This document shows, piece after piece, positions 33,701 through 41,411 of a stretch of 52,349 nucleotides of DNA. The notes under the pieces were generated by a model. It saw only the letters and a program-made list of their open reading frames with translations, had not been told where the DNA came from and searched no databases. Numbering within the stretch: position 1 is the first letter of the stretch; the number at the start of each line of letters is the position of its first letter. The stretch is taken from assembly GCA_030613615.1 (NCBI GenBank), contig JAUWLR010000003.1:1-52349 (forward strand), read 5' to 3'. This DNA is from Candidatus Eiseniibacteriota bacterium. Its GTDB lineage: Bacteria > Joyebacterota > Joyebacteria > Joyebacterales > Joyebacteraceae. A program made the position numbers and the translations under genes.

Positions 33701-34057
33701 CCCGGTCGGGCGCTCTGAGTATGGATGGTGCGTCACGCGGAAAGGCGTGCCACCCTCCGTCGGAATGGTGTAGATGTCGTTGTTCCCGTCGTAGTTCGCT
33801 GTGAAGGCGATGGTCTCGCCGTCGGGGCTGAACTTGGGGAGCGACTCGTAGCCTGCGGGATTCGCGAGCGGCGAAGCCACTCCACCCTCTCGTGGCACCA
33901 TCCAGATATCGTTGGCGTAGCGGAACACGATGTGTGTCTCGCTGACGTCCGGATAGCGCAGCATTCCGGCGTGCGGCGTCGCTGCCATCGCCGCCGATGC
34001 GAACAGAATGAGTGCGATCCCGACTGCGATGGGAACGCTCGGTCGCCTCTCCAACAT
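30719..34057 (-). CDS. Secreted tricorn protease (S41B)
   Basis: A 1112-residue tricorn-type protease that degrades oligopeptides. A signal peptide (to about 25, ASAAMAA) precedes beta-propeller repeats (HIVFRYANDIWMVPREGG; WSPDGQWIAYTSDESGEYEIYV). A PDZ domain (LSQPGIGVSEGDYVLEVNGVPV) and the C-terminal S41 core follow. The catalytic-type motifs are LNVGHAYYMGGG (His region), INESAGSGGDSFPFWF with the nucleophile Ser before GGDS, and IEGHGVDPDIEV. Within the second propeller lies a highly acidic tandem repeat of DEDGDEDAE-type units, about residues 550-595. The ATG at 34057 follows GGGGGGAA. The S41 peptidase gene lies upstream on the same strand. Confidence 0.95.
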   Translation of the reverse strand: MLERRPSVPIAVGIALILFASAAMAATPHAGMLRYPDVSETHIVFRYANDIWMVPREGGVASPLANPAGYESLPKFSPDGETIAFTANYDGNNDIYTIPTEGGTPFRVTHHPYSERPTGWTPDGDIIFWAYGLGLYSRTAALFTVSPKGGMPEQLPVPYGSNASISDDGKWLAYNPFATDYSTWKRYQGGRAPDIWLFNLRDHSSKKITDWEGADTFPMWHGDDLYYVSDAGPAHRLNVWVYDTKTERTRQITKHSDFDVKWASIGPDAIVYQYGPELRLLDLESERGNSVDVRIPGDHTKIRPQLFDAADELGGGGISATGKRAVVQARGDIWTIPAENGMPRAITRTDDAIERNPVWSPDGQWIAYTSDESGEYEIYVVQSDGRGETKKLTSRKGSYIEELTWSPDSEKIAFFDSGGTLFILDIESKDTTEVYKRAIGGRGVNVSWSHDSHWLTFADALGMREGNSVVFLYNLDEDELTQVTSSMFADTWPTFDRAGDFLFYASMKDFTSFTSGDDWDSWVYDKTDRLLAVPLRADVEWPLVPESDEEEWGDEDAEDEDGDDDAEDEDGDEDADDEDGDEDAEDEEDEDPLVIDIEGFEQRAILLPIERGGFYSLAVNHEGKLLYLRRSDEGSSTLQLVDIEDDEEMEKSVLSGVSGFDLSGDGEKVLAVNKTGSLAIVDAAADQSWDETLSTSGMMVEIEPRVEWMATLHDAWRIMRDFFYDPGMHGVDWERVKRQYEPMVGDCASRGDLSFVLGEMIAELNVGHAYYMGGGSDTPATVSVGMLGCDFELHDGAYRISKIYQGGPWDSDARGPLSQPGIGVSEGDYVLEVNGVPVDTDKDPWAAFQGLAGMEVTLSVNEEPSITDSVRHVVVEPVGSERDLRYRAWVEGNRAYVEEESGGTVGYIYVPDTASAGRNDIARQFGGQMHLDALIIDERWNGGGWSPERFVELFDRHHGSYWAVRGADEGAPDPGVGHYGPKCMLINESAGSGGDSFPFWFKERGVGPLIGTRTWGGLVGLSGNPPLTDGGYMTVPRFAFYNKDGTWGIEGHGVDPDIEVVDDPALMVDGGDPQLDKAIEVMLDEIEKNPFVPVPKPEYPDRSGMGIRPEDK
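32307..32400 (-). repeat. 27-bp tandem repeat coding an acidic stretch in the tricorn gene
   Basis: Three full 27-bp units start at 32307, 32334 and 32361, with a partial fourth at 32388, each encoding DEDGDEDA-like residues. Flanking bases continue an Asp/Glu-rich region on both sides. Confidence 0.88.
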
Positions 34058-34160
34058 ACTTCCCCCCTTGCCTCGGTCTGTGGCAGGCTCGCTGTCCCAC
34101 CGGTGGTTTCTCTACTCGTTCAGTTCGTATGGTCGCTCGTGGCACCCTTCTACTGATTCC

Positions 34161-35543
34161 TCACTGGTCCCTTGGGTTCTCGTCCGTGTGACCGTTCTCG
34201 TAGTGCCCGATGAGCTTGACCGGCGCGCCGTCGTCACCCAGCACGATCTCGAGCCGGAAGTACGGCACAGCGTCGAAACTGAACATGGTCTCGGTCATCG
34301 GCGTCGCGACGATCGGGTCACGGTCGTCGCGGTTGTAGAGCAGACGGCCACTCTCCACTCGAAGATGTCGGGGACCGTAGTCACCAGCATAGGACTCAAG
34401 CGTAGCGACGTCCACCTCAACCGGGTTCAGTCTGGCGTCGAGGCCCTGAATCGCCCAATCGAGCACGAAGGCCTCCTCGTCGCTCATGTCACGCTCGCGG
34501 AGCTTGCCCAACGCGTCGAGATACGCCGCGTCGAACGCCTGGTCGGCAGGAACCTCGATGTCGGGCGCGACGCCCGTCCCTTCCCAGTTCGTGCCCGAGA
34601 CGGGATTGATGGCCCGGCCGAACGACACGCGCATTCCCATGTTGAGGCTCGGGAAGAGATACGACGTGACCGGATGGGCGCCGCCGCCGGTTGTCTCCCC
34701 TACGATGGTGCCGCGCTCCAGGTTCTTGACGTTATAGGCGAACTCCTCGGCGGCCGAGAACGTGTGACTGCTCGTGAGGACGTAGAGTCCTGTGTCCACC
34801 ATCTTTGGCCCCGGCACGTAGGGCGCCGACCAGAACTGCTGGAGGGAATCGCCGTCGCGGATATAGAAGCTGTTCAGGTGCGTCGAGCCGTCGAGAAGGT
34901 AGGCCATGATGGTCTGAATGAGGGACGGGCTGCCGCCGCCGTTCTCAGTCAGGTCGATAATCAGCGCATCGGTGTAGCCCAGGAAGTTCATGGCCGCGAT
35001 GGCGGTCGGTCCCGAGAGCGACGTGTCGTTGAAACTGTTGAGCTTGAGGTAGCCGACGTTGCCATCGAGGATCTCCAGTTTCTTGAACTCGAAGTTGCGC
35101 TTCCTGCCTCGCTCGAAGGCCAGCTGATGCGCGACATCGGGGTCCTCGTCGCCCTGCTGGTACTCCTCCAGGAGCTCGTCGCTCATGAACTGCACGCCGA
35201 GGTGCCGGTCACTGCTGATCTCGCGCATGTCCTCCGTCAGCTGCCGAGCAAACTCCTGCACGGTCTCGAGCTCGTCGTACTCGCCCTCCTTGAGCTTGCG
35301 GCGAATGTGCTTCTCCATCTCCTTCGCTACGTCCTCGAAGACGTAGGTCCTGTTGAGAGCCCAGCTGACCGAGTCGACCGCGGCCGCCTTGAACTCGGCG
35401 CTCGCGGGCATCGAGTCGTCCTGCCCGACAACCATCCGCCGCTGAGCAAGGCACGGCGCCGCTGCCAGAAGAACGAACAGCGTCAGGAACACCAGAAGCC
35501 CCAGACGCCGTCTGAGCGACATCATCCGCTTGCCGAGCCTCAT
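34161..35543 (-). CDS. S41 peptidase of the IRBP/C-terminal-processing type
   Basis: The 460-residue secreted protein has a signal peptide (MRLGKRMMSLRRRLGLLVFL onward, cleaved after PCLAQ). An N-terminal helical domain (EFKAAAVDSVSWALNRTYVFEDVAKEM) and an S41 peptidase core follow: LEILDGNVGYLKLNSF, ALIIDLTENGGGSPSLI, and the nucleophile Ser in SSHTFSAAEEFAYNVKNL, then GTIVGETTGGGAHP. No PDZ domain is evident between them, as in retinoid-binding-protein-like members. The ATG at 35543 has GGAGG five bases upstream. It precedes tricorn in the same orientation, suggesting joint peptide degradation in the envelope. Confidence 0.92.
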   Translation of the reverse strand: MRLGKRMMSLRRRLGLLVFLTLFVLLAAAPCLAQRRMVVGQDDSMPASAEFKAAAVDSVSWALNRTYVFEDVAKEMEKHIRRKLKEGEYDELETVQEFARQLTEDMREISSDRHLGVQFMSDELLEEYQQGDEDPDVAHQLAFERGRKRNFEFKKLEILDGNVGYLKLNSFNDTSLSGPTAIAAMNFLGYTDALIIDLTENGGGSPSLIQTIMAYLLDGSTHLNSFYIRDGDSLQQFWSAPYVPGPKMVDTGLYVLTSSHTFSAAEEFAYNVKNLERGTIVGETTGGGAHPVTSYLFPSLNMGMRVSFGRAINPVSGTNWEGTGVAPDIEVPADQAFDAAYLDALGKLRERDMSDEEAFVLDWAIQGLDARLNPVEVDVATLESYAGDYGPRHLRVESGRLLYNRDDRDPIVATPMTETMFSFDAVPYFRLEIVLGDDGAPVKLIGHYENGHTDENPRDQ

Positions 35544-35630
35544 GTCTCCCTCCTCTTCGCAAACACAGGCGCCCGCCAGTCCTGAGTGGCGGGCACCGGT
35601 ACGTGCAACCTGCTGGTGTGGTAGGTCGTT

Positions 35631-35723
35631 CTAGTTCACACAGGTGAGCAGCAGCGCCAGCGCCGTGAAGACGAACGCTCCCAGTCGCCTTCGTAAGCCT
35701 ATCATTCTCGTTCCGAATCTCAT
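35631..35723 (-). CDS. 30-residue ORF copying only the S41 signal peptide
   Basis: A very short frame beginning MRFGTRMIGLRRRLGAFVFT and ending LLLTCVN before a stop. It closely parallels the first ~28 residues of the downstream S41 peptidase (MRLGKRMMSLRRRLGLLVFL), and the DNA similarity continues into the bases around the start codon. The ATG at 35723 has GGAG nine bases upstream. No peptidase body follows: the stop codon comes straight after the hydrophobic core. It may be a decayed partial duplication or a translated small membrane or leader peptide. I cannot tell which from sequence alone. Confidence 0.5.
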   Translation of the reverse strand: MRFGTRMIGLRRRLGAFVFTALALLLTCVN

Positions 35724-35786
35724 GAGTCCGGTCTCCTTTCACCGCAATCTTTGACTCGCTCGGGGAAAGGACGGTTGAACATGGAA

Positions 35787-35808
35787 AAGGGCCCTGGAAA
35801 GGGCCCTT
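35787..35808 (-). terminator. Terminator of the GNAT-methyltransferase operon
   Basis: AAGGGCCC, loop of six, GGGCCCTT, followed by TTCC on the minus strand, 27 bases after the methyltransferase stop. A perfect eight-base stem. Confidence 0.78.
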
Positions 35809-35834
35809 CCTGCTTGGAGCGGGCGCTGGGGACA

Positions 35835-36722
35835 CTACCTGATCGACAGCTCCATCCCACAGTCGTCGATGGCGAAGCAGATGCTCTCTCTGAAATGTGC
35901 CTTGTCTCGCACGAATGCTAGGTAAGGAGCGAGCTCTTTCCTCGCGGTCCAGTCGAGATTGTCGTGCGCCATGACCCAGGCGCCCTCTGGCAGGCGGTCG
36001 TAGATCTGTTTCAGTAGGATGAGATAGAGGCCGCTCACCGGCCCGAGCGGGTCTTTCTCCCCCGAAGCCTGGGCGGCGGCGCTGGCCCTGTTCTCGTACT
36101 TGGCCTCGAGATAGACGAAATCGAACGGGCCCTCGATGCGGTCGAGCGCGGTTCGCGCGTCCTCTGCGATGAGCTCGACCTCCGACACGTCCTCGAGCTT
36201 CTTGAAGTTGGCGCGAGCCTCCCTGACCATGTCGGCGTCCACGTCGATGCCGATGATCCGCTCCGCGGCGTAGGCCCTGTTGGGACCGATGCACGGCCCC
36301 GCGAACCAGCCGAGCGTGTAGCCCCAGAAGCTGCCGAGCTCGAGCAGATGCGCGGGCCGCCTCACGCTCGTCAGCATGTACATCAGCCGCTCCATCGTCG
36401 GGCTCAAGCTGGTCCACGACCCCTCGAACTTCTCCTTGAGCCGGGCGCGGTGCACATCAAGCGCGAGCCGGTCGTAGTCGGCCGAGACCGGCACGTGGCC
36501 TTCGCTCTTCAGGAGCTCGAGTGCCGAGTCGACGATCTTCGACTCCTGGGCGGTCCGCCCGAGCCGGTAGGCGAAGTACGGGTCGCGATGCGCGACCTCG
36601 CTGCGCAGCCCGTCGGGCGCGTTCTCATTGAACGCTGCGTCCGGATGCACGAGTCCGTCTGCCTTCATCTTCTCGAGGGCGAGCGCAATCGCCTCCCTCG
36701 ACGGGTGAAACGTCAGGGCCAT
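35835..36722 (-). CDS. Class I SAM-dependent methyltransferase at the end of the GNAT operon
   Basis: The 295-residue protein has a helical N-terminal third (MALTFHPSREAIALALEKMK) and a Rossmann methyltransferase domain: HLLELGSFWGYTLGWFAGP (SAM motif, about 125-143), RIIGIDVDADMVREARANF, ELIAEDARTALDRI and FDFVYLEAKYEN. The last resembles the O-methyltransferase acidic motif. A late MAHDNLDWTA matches the HDN-type metal ligand of O-methyltransferases. The ATG at 36722 has GGAGG five bases upstream. It is the last gene before the terminator and probably works on, or with, the product of the acetyltransferases. Confidence 0.86.
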   Translation of the reverse strand: MALTFHPSREAIALALEKMKADGLVHPDAAFNENAPDGLRSEVAHRDPYFAYRLGRTAQESKIVDSALELLKSEGHVPVSADYDRLALDVHRARLKEKFEGSWTSLSPTMERLMYMLTSVRRPAHLLELGSFWGYTLGWFAGPCIGPNRAYAAERIIGIDVDADMVREARANFKKLEDVSEVELIAEDARTALDRIEGPFDFVYLEAKYENRASAAAQASGEKDPLGPVSGLYLILLKQIYDRLPEGAWVMAHDNLDWTARKELAPYLAFVRDKAHFRESICFAIDDCGMELSIR

Positions 36723-36766
36723 GGTGCCCTCCGCCGTGTGATGTCTGTAGCCGTCCTGCCCGGTTG

Positions 36767-37162
36767 CTACTCTGACTCGACTGTCACGACCGGCGTCCTG
36801 TTCGCATCGAAGACGCGGATGGTGTCGTCATGCAGCAGGACCCAGAACGAGTAGATGCCCAGCGCCGTTCCGAAGGGTATGTCGATGAGGTCGAAGGCCC
36901 CGACTATCAGCGCGAGGATCCTCGCCCACCGCCTGCGCATCAGGAGCGCGATGCCCGCGATGAGCCCCGGGACCGACAGCACGATCAGGAACGTGCCGAG
37001 GCCAATGCCCACGGCCGTCAGGATAGTCATGGCCGTCGGGTCGCCCGTGAGGCATCCCACGCTCGACAGGACACCCATGATGATGAAGCCCACTACGAGC
37101 CCCAGAACGTGGTAAGCGATGAAGAGTACACCAAGCAGCGTCACGTGCTTGTCCATGTTCAC
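36767..37162 (-). CDS. Four-helix membrane protein
   Basis: A 131-residue integral membrane protein with four predicted helices: LLGVLFIAYHVLGLVVGFII, AMTILTAVGIGLGTFLIVLS, VPGLIAGIALLMRRRWARIL and FDLIDIPFGTALGIYSFWVL. The tail is short and soluble (IRVFDANRTPVVTVESE). The RRRWARILALIVGAFDLIDIPFG region resembles DUF4064-like proteins. The start is GTG at 37162, five bases after GGAGG; an ATG at 37156 is the alternative. It lies 137 bases after the last GNAT gene and 44 before the methyltransferase. No transport motif is seen. Confidence 0.8.
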   Translation of the reverse strand: MNMDKHVTLLGVLFIAYHVLGLVVGFIIMGVLSSVGCLTGDPTAMTILTAVGIGLGTFLIVLSVPGLIAGIALLMRRRWARILALIVGAFDLIDIPFGTALGIYSFWVLLHDDTIRVFDANRTPVVTVESE

Positions 37163-37299
37163 TTGTCCCTCCTTTTAGTATCGCATTCCCGATGCCGCAC
37201 CGCGCGAGGTGCGCTTTCCATCTATGACACCTCGATGGCGCGGTTGGTTTGGCGGTTGTTTACATGTCGTCTGGCCTTCGCCCGCGGCCGCAGGCCGCA

Positions 37300-38301
37300 C
37301 TAGGCGCTCTTCTTGACCTCCGGTATCTTCTCCCCCTCGCGCGGCTCTCTCAACACCTTCCTGAAATCCACCCACGCGGGCCGGGCCTCGAAGCCGAGCT
37401 GCAGGTTGAGGCCGAACATCGGGTTGTTCTCCTCGTTGTCGGTCTCGATTATCGTCGCGCCGTAGTCGCGCGCGAATCTGACGCCGCTGACCTTGAGCGC
37501 GGTGGCGATGCCCTTCCGCCTGTGACTTCTGACAACACCGGTAAGACCCGTGTGGAGCTTGTGTTTCTCCACCTGCGACGTCCAGAACCCGGTCAGCCCT
37601 ACGTACCTCCTTTCGTCGATGGCGACGAAGTGCGCGCTGGCGTCGTAGTTGGGTGAATCGAATCGCGACGCGAACTGCTCGAAGCTCACCCTGGTCGGCG
37701 GCTCCGGCAGCGGCACGTCCATCCAGCACTCGTTCTCGAGTTCGTACCAGCTCCGCTTCCAGTCCGGGTCGCGTGCGGGAAGGTCCGGGACGTTGACTAT
37801 CTCGATACCTTGCTCCCTCACGTGCTCTTCGACACCCTCGAACTTCGCGAAGTCGAACGTCTGTGGATTCAGGTGTGAGACGGGGTAGCGCATGGTCCGT
37901 ACGAACCCGCGCTTCGTGAGGAAGCGAATGAAATCCGGTTTGTCCTCGCGAGTGTCCGCCGTGAAGAAGAGCGGGTCGAGCGCGGCGAGGCCGGCGACCA
38001 CGTGGTCGTACATCGCCGTGCCGTAACCCATGCGCGTGTAATCCGGATGCACATCGACACCGACGAAGTACTTGCCAGGGACGTGCGTCCACTCGCTTTC
38101 GCCGCAGCTCGAGAACGCCACGATCTCCCCATCGATCTCCCCTACCACACGCCTGAACAGGTACTTCGGGTTCCGGTGCTTGTCGCGGTGCTGCCAGCTT
38201 TCCGGTGAGGAGAGCTCCTCCGGCCAAATGGCGTTCGCTATGTCGACGCAGGCTCGGTACTCCTCGTCGGTACCAGCGAACGGTCGTATCTTGATTGTCA
38301 T
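37300..38301 (-). CDS. Two-domain GNAT acetyltransferase, array copy 1 (3'-most)
   Basis: A 333-residue tandem GNAT protein that would transfer an acetyl or acyl group from CoA to an amine. The first domain has the acetyl-CoA loop HPDYTRMGYGTAMYDHV (about 92-108); the second has GVVRSHRRKGIATALKVSG and TDNEENNPMFGLNLQLGF. The C-terminal end carries a charged tail (REPREGEKIPEVKKSA). The ATG at 38301 has AGAGGA seven bases upstream. It is separated by 72 bases from copy 2. The substrate is unknown. Tandem GNATs include mycothiol synthase, but no mycothiol genes are visible. Confidence 0.92.
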   Translation of the reverse strand: MTIKIRPFAGTDEEYRACVDIANAIWPEELSSPESWQHRDKHRNPKYLFRRVVGEIDGEIVAFSSCGESEWTHVPGKYFVGVDVHPDYTRMGYGTAMYDHVVAGLAALDPLFFTADTREDKPDFIRFLTKRGFVRTMRYPVSHLNPQTFDFAKFEGVEEHVREQGIEIVNVPDLPARDPDWKRSWYELENECWMDVPLPEPPTRVSFEQFASRFDSPNYDASAHFVAIDERRYVGLTGFWTSQVEKHKLHTGLTGVVRSHRRKGIATALKVSGVRFARDYGATIIETDNEENNPMFGLNLQLGFEARPAWVDFRKVLREPREGEKIPEVKKSA

Positions 38302-38373
38302 TGTCAGGTCCTCTTGCGCCACGCTGTAGTTACACGCGGCGAGCCTGTGGTATTCGTCGGTTGCGGAGCCGGG

Positions 38374-39360
38374 CTAGTCCGTGCCGGCGACGGCCTTGTC
38401 AGCCGCACCCAGCTCCTTCCTGAACTGAAGCCAGGCCTTGGTCGGAACGAACCCGAGCCGCATGTTGAGATCGTACATCGGGTTATTCTCCTCGTTGTCT
38501 GTGACGATCACCTTAGCGCCCCGTTCCTTCGCAAACTCGTGGGCGCGCACCTTGAGCGCGGTCGCTATGCCGCGCCTACGGTGGCTCCGCACGACGCCGG
38601 TGAGTCTCGTGTAGAACTCGCCCTTCTTGACGCGCCTGTCCCAGACACTGCTCATTCCGACGTAGCGGCCACCGTCCAGCGCAAGGAAGTAGCCCTCAGG
38701 GATGAAGTCCGGATGTTTGAAGCTCTTCTCGAATTCGGAGAACGGCTCGTTGTGCAGCACATCGTCGTCCGGCACGTCGGGGATGATATCACCGTGCAGC
38801 TCCCACGTCTTCCGCATCCAGTCGGGGTCGCGCTTCGCAATCTCGCTCGCGGCCAGAATCTCGATGCCCGATGCGTGGACGCTCTCCACGACACCCGCGA
38901 ACTTCGCGGGCTCGAATGAAGCGAGGTCGAGTTCCGAGTCCTGCTCCTTCATGGAGATCCGGAATCCCCGCTGCTTGAGGAAGGCGATGCCGGCCTCGTG
39001 GTCCTCGCGCGTGAACGATTGGAGGATCTCGGGCTCATGCACCTCCAGGTGCTCGAGTATGCCGTCGAAGAGCGCCCGACCGACCCCCTGGCCCTGACGG
39101 CCGGGGCGAACCTGCGCGTAGACCAGGAACTTGCCCGTCGCCGCCGAGTCGGCCTCCTCGCGGAAGTAGCCCGTCGCCACGATGTCGCCGTCGTCCTCCG
39201 CGACGAGCCGCCCGAACGGGCTCATGGGGTCACGGCTCTCCGCGTTGTAGCGGTACATCTCGGCGGTCTTCGGGTACTCCGGCCAATTGGCCGTCCAGAT
39301 GGCGGCCGTGGCCTCGTAGTCGGCATCGGACTCGTTCATCGCTCTCACGTGCAGTGTCAA
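38374..39360 (-). CDS. Two-domain GNAT acetyltransferase, array copy 2
   Basis: A 328-residue paralogue. Its first-domain CoA loop is the most diverged of the seven (RPGRQGQGVGRALFDGIL), but still Q-x-x-G-x-G. The second is standard (GVVRSHRRRGIATALKVRA; TDNEENNPMYDLNMRLGF). An ATG at 39384 overlaps the stop of copy 3 (ATGA), but homology begins at TTG 39360, which has GGAGG seven bases upstream, so I take that start. Translation is probably coupled to copy 3. Confidence 0.9.
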   Translation of the reverse strand: MTLHVRAMNESDADYEATAAIWTANWPEYPKTAEMYRYNAESRDPMSPFGRLVAEDDGDIVATGYFREEADSAATGKFLVYAQVRPGRQGQGVGRALFDGILEHLEVHEPEILQSFTREDHEAGIAFLKQRGFRISMKEQDSELDLASFEPAKFAGVVESVHASGIEILAASEIAKRDPDWMRKTWELHGDIIPDVPDDDVLHNEPFSEFEKSFKHPDFIPEGYFLALDGGRYVGMSSVWDRRVKKGEFYTRLTGVVRSHRRRGIATALKVRAHEFAKERGAKVIVTDNEENNPMYDLNMRLGFVPTKAWLQFRKELGAADKAVAGTD

Positions 39361-39380
39361 CTCCCGTCCTCCGTTGCACC

Positions 39381-40382
39381 TCATTCGGCCGCGTCGCCCT
39401 CACGCCCACCGGCCTCTCCGCCGTCGCCCCCCCGGTGTTTCCGCATGTGCACCCACCCCGGCGTCGGCTTGAACCCCAGTTTGACGTTCAGCGGGTACAT
39501 CGGGTTCTTCTCCTCGTTGTCCGTGTCCACGAACTGCGCCTCGGTCGTCCGCGCCTTCGTGAGCGCGTGGACCTTGAGCGCGGTCGCGATGCCCTTCCGC
39601 CGGTGGCTCCTGATGACGCCGGTCAGGTCGGTCTGGAGCTTCGTGGGTTCGGCCAGGTTCAGCTCGAGCATGCTGACGCCCACGTACTCATCACCATCCA
39701 GCGCCACGAAGAACCCCTCCGGGAAGAATGTAGGCTTGTCGAAGGTCTGCCTGCAGTAGACCTCGAACTCGCGCTTCTTCGGCTCGTCGACCTCGGGCAC
39801 GTCCAGCGAGAGCAGCCAGTCGAGTTCCCAGAGCTTCATCCTCCAGTCGGAATCCTCTTCCTTGAGCTCCGTGAGCGGAACGATGCGGACGCCCGATTCC
39901 CTCACACGCTCGACGACGTCTGCGAACTTCGAGGCATCGAACTCCGCGAGCGTCAGACGCGAGTTCTGCCCACGCATCACCTGCTCGTAGCCTCGCTTCG
40001 TAAGGAAGCTCACCGCGTCGGCCTTGTCCTCACGTGTCCACGAGTCGAAGATGGTCGGTTGTCTCTCTGAGAGCACGCCCACGACGTGGTCGTAGATGGC
40101 CTTCCCGTATCCCCTGCGCTGGTGGTCAGGGTGAACCTGCACGTAGATCCAGAACTTGCCGGGAACCGGCGTCCACGACGACTCGCCGAACGAGCACGAG
40201 CCGACGGGCACACCGTCAACCTCAAGGATGACACGCTCCAGCATGTAGCTCTGGTCCCGTGCGTCGTCCCGGTGCTTGAGAAGCTCCGGGAGCTCCAGTT
40301 CGTCCGGGAAGACCGCGTTGGCGATGTCGATGATGATACCGTAGTCGTCGTCGCTCCAGTTGAACGGTCGTATATCTGCCAT
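39381..40382 (-). CDS. Two-domain GNAT acetyltransferase, array copy 3
   Basis: A 333-residue paralogue. The first domain has VHPDHQRRGYGKAIYDHV (about 91-108); the second has GVIRSHRRKGIATALKVHA and TDNEEKNPMYPLNVKLGF. The C-terminus is a glycine- and acid-rich tail (HRGGDGGEAGGREGDAAE). The ATG at 40382 has only a weak AGGGA site, suggesting reliance on coupling from copy 4, whose stop is 30 bases upstream. Confidence 0.91.
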   Translation of the reverse strand: MADIRPFNWSDDDYGIIIDIANAVFPDELELPELLKHRDDARDQSYMLERVILEVDGVPVGSCSFGESSWTPVPGKFWIYVQVHPDHQRRGYGKAIYDHVVGVLSERQPTIFDSWTREDKADAVSFLTKRGYEQVMRGQNSRLTLAEFDASKFADVVERVRESGVRIVPLTELKEEDSDWRMKLWELDWLLSLDVPEVDEPKKREFEVYCRQTFDKPTFFPEGFFVALDGDEYVGVSMLELNLAEPTKLQTDLTGVIRSHRRKGIATALKVHALTKARTTEAQFVDTDNEEKNPMYPLNVKLGFKPTPGWVHMRKHRGGDGGEAGGREGDAAE

Positions 40383-40412
40383 GGTGTTGTCCCTGTCGGT
40401 CAGTTTCGGATG

Positions 40413-41411
40413 TTACCCTTCGACCCTCTCCCCCAGCTTCTTAATAAAGATGAGCCACGCGGGGACCGGCTTGAACCCCAGCCGGACGTTCAGGTCGTAC
40501 ATCGGGTTGTTTTCCTCGTTGTCTGTCTGTATCACTCTCGTACCGATGTCACGTGCGAACTCTATCGACCGAACCTTGAGCGCCGCTGCGATACCGCGCC
40601 GCCTGTGCGGCCGCGCGACGGCCGTGAGGCCGGTGCCCAGACTGCCCGGGTCGGCGAGCCGCTTCCACAGACTCGTCGCCGCCACGATCTCATCCCCATC
40701 GAACGCGAGCAGTATGGCGCCTGGAAGCCTGTTGGGCGCGTTGAGCTCGCGCTCAAACACGTCGTACGTGAACTCCATTCGGTCCACGAATATCGGCACG
40801 TCCTCGAAGAACTCCACGTACTTCTCGTGGGCCTTCCGCCGCGCGTCCGGGTCCTCCGCTTCGTATTCCTCGAACGTCTTCACCGTGATGTCGGACTCCT
40901 CGAACCGCGCCACGAGGCCCGCGAACGGCGCCGCGTCAAAGGACGCGACGTCCAGACGCGAGACCTGCTGCCTCTGCTTCTGCTCGAAGCCCCGGTCGGT
41001 CAGGAACTTCGTCGCGTGCGGCTGGTCCTCGCGGGAATCAGACACCAGGCTCAAAGGCTTGCGCTCGAGTTCGTTGAGGCGCTCGACGATGTGGTCGTAG
41101 ATCGCCGTGCCGATGCCCCTCCTCTGGTACTCGGGCAGCACTCGGATCTGCACGCCGTACATGCCCGGCTCATTGGCCCACTCGGGCTCGCGGTAGATCG
41201 CGGTCGCGACTATCTTCCCCCCGAGTTCTGCCATGAGCCGCTGGAAGAAGTGCCTCCCGCTGCGAGTCCGGTTCGAGTAACGCATGCCCTCTACCGACGT
41301 AGGCTCGTCCGGCCAGATCGCGTTCAATATGGCGACGGACGCGTCGTAGTCACGGTCGGTGTCGTCGAACGGCCTGATGGTCAGCCCTTCGGGGCTCTTC
41401 ACGTCGCTCAT
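40413..41411 (-). CDS. Two-domain GNAT acetyltransferase, array copy 4
   Basis: A 332-residue paralogue with the first-domain loop LPEYQRRGIGTAIYDHIV and the second-domain loop AVARPHRRRGIAAALKVRS, slightly changed from the others (P for S, A for T), then TDNEENNPMYDLNVRLGF. It overlaps the stop of copy 5 by four bases (ATGA), a translational-coupling arrangement, and has AGGAGG upstream of the ATG. Confidence 0.92.
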   Translation of the reverse strand: MSDVKSPEGLTIRPFDDTDRDYDASVAILNAIWPDEPTSVEGMRYSNRTRSGRHFFQRLMAELGGKIVATAIYREPEWANEPGMYGVQIRVLPEYQRRGIGTAIYDHIVERLNELERKPLSLVSDSREDQPHATKFLTDRGFEQKQRQQVSRLDVASFDAAPFAGLVARFEESDITVKTFEEYEAEDPDARRKAHEKYVEFFEDVPIFVDRMEFTYDVFERELNAPNRLPGAILLAFDGDEIVAATSLWKRLADPGSLGTGLTAVARPHRRRGIAAALKVRSIEFARDIGTRVIQTDNEENNPMYDLNVRLGFKPVPAWLIFIKKLGERVEG

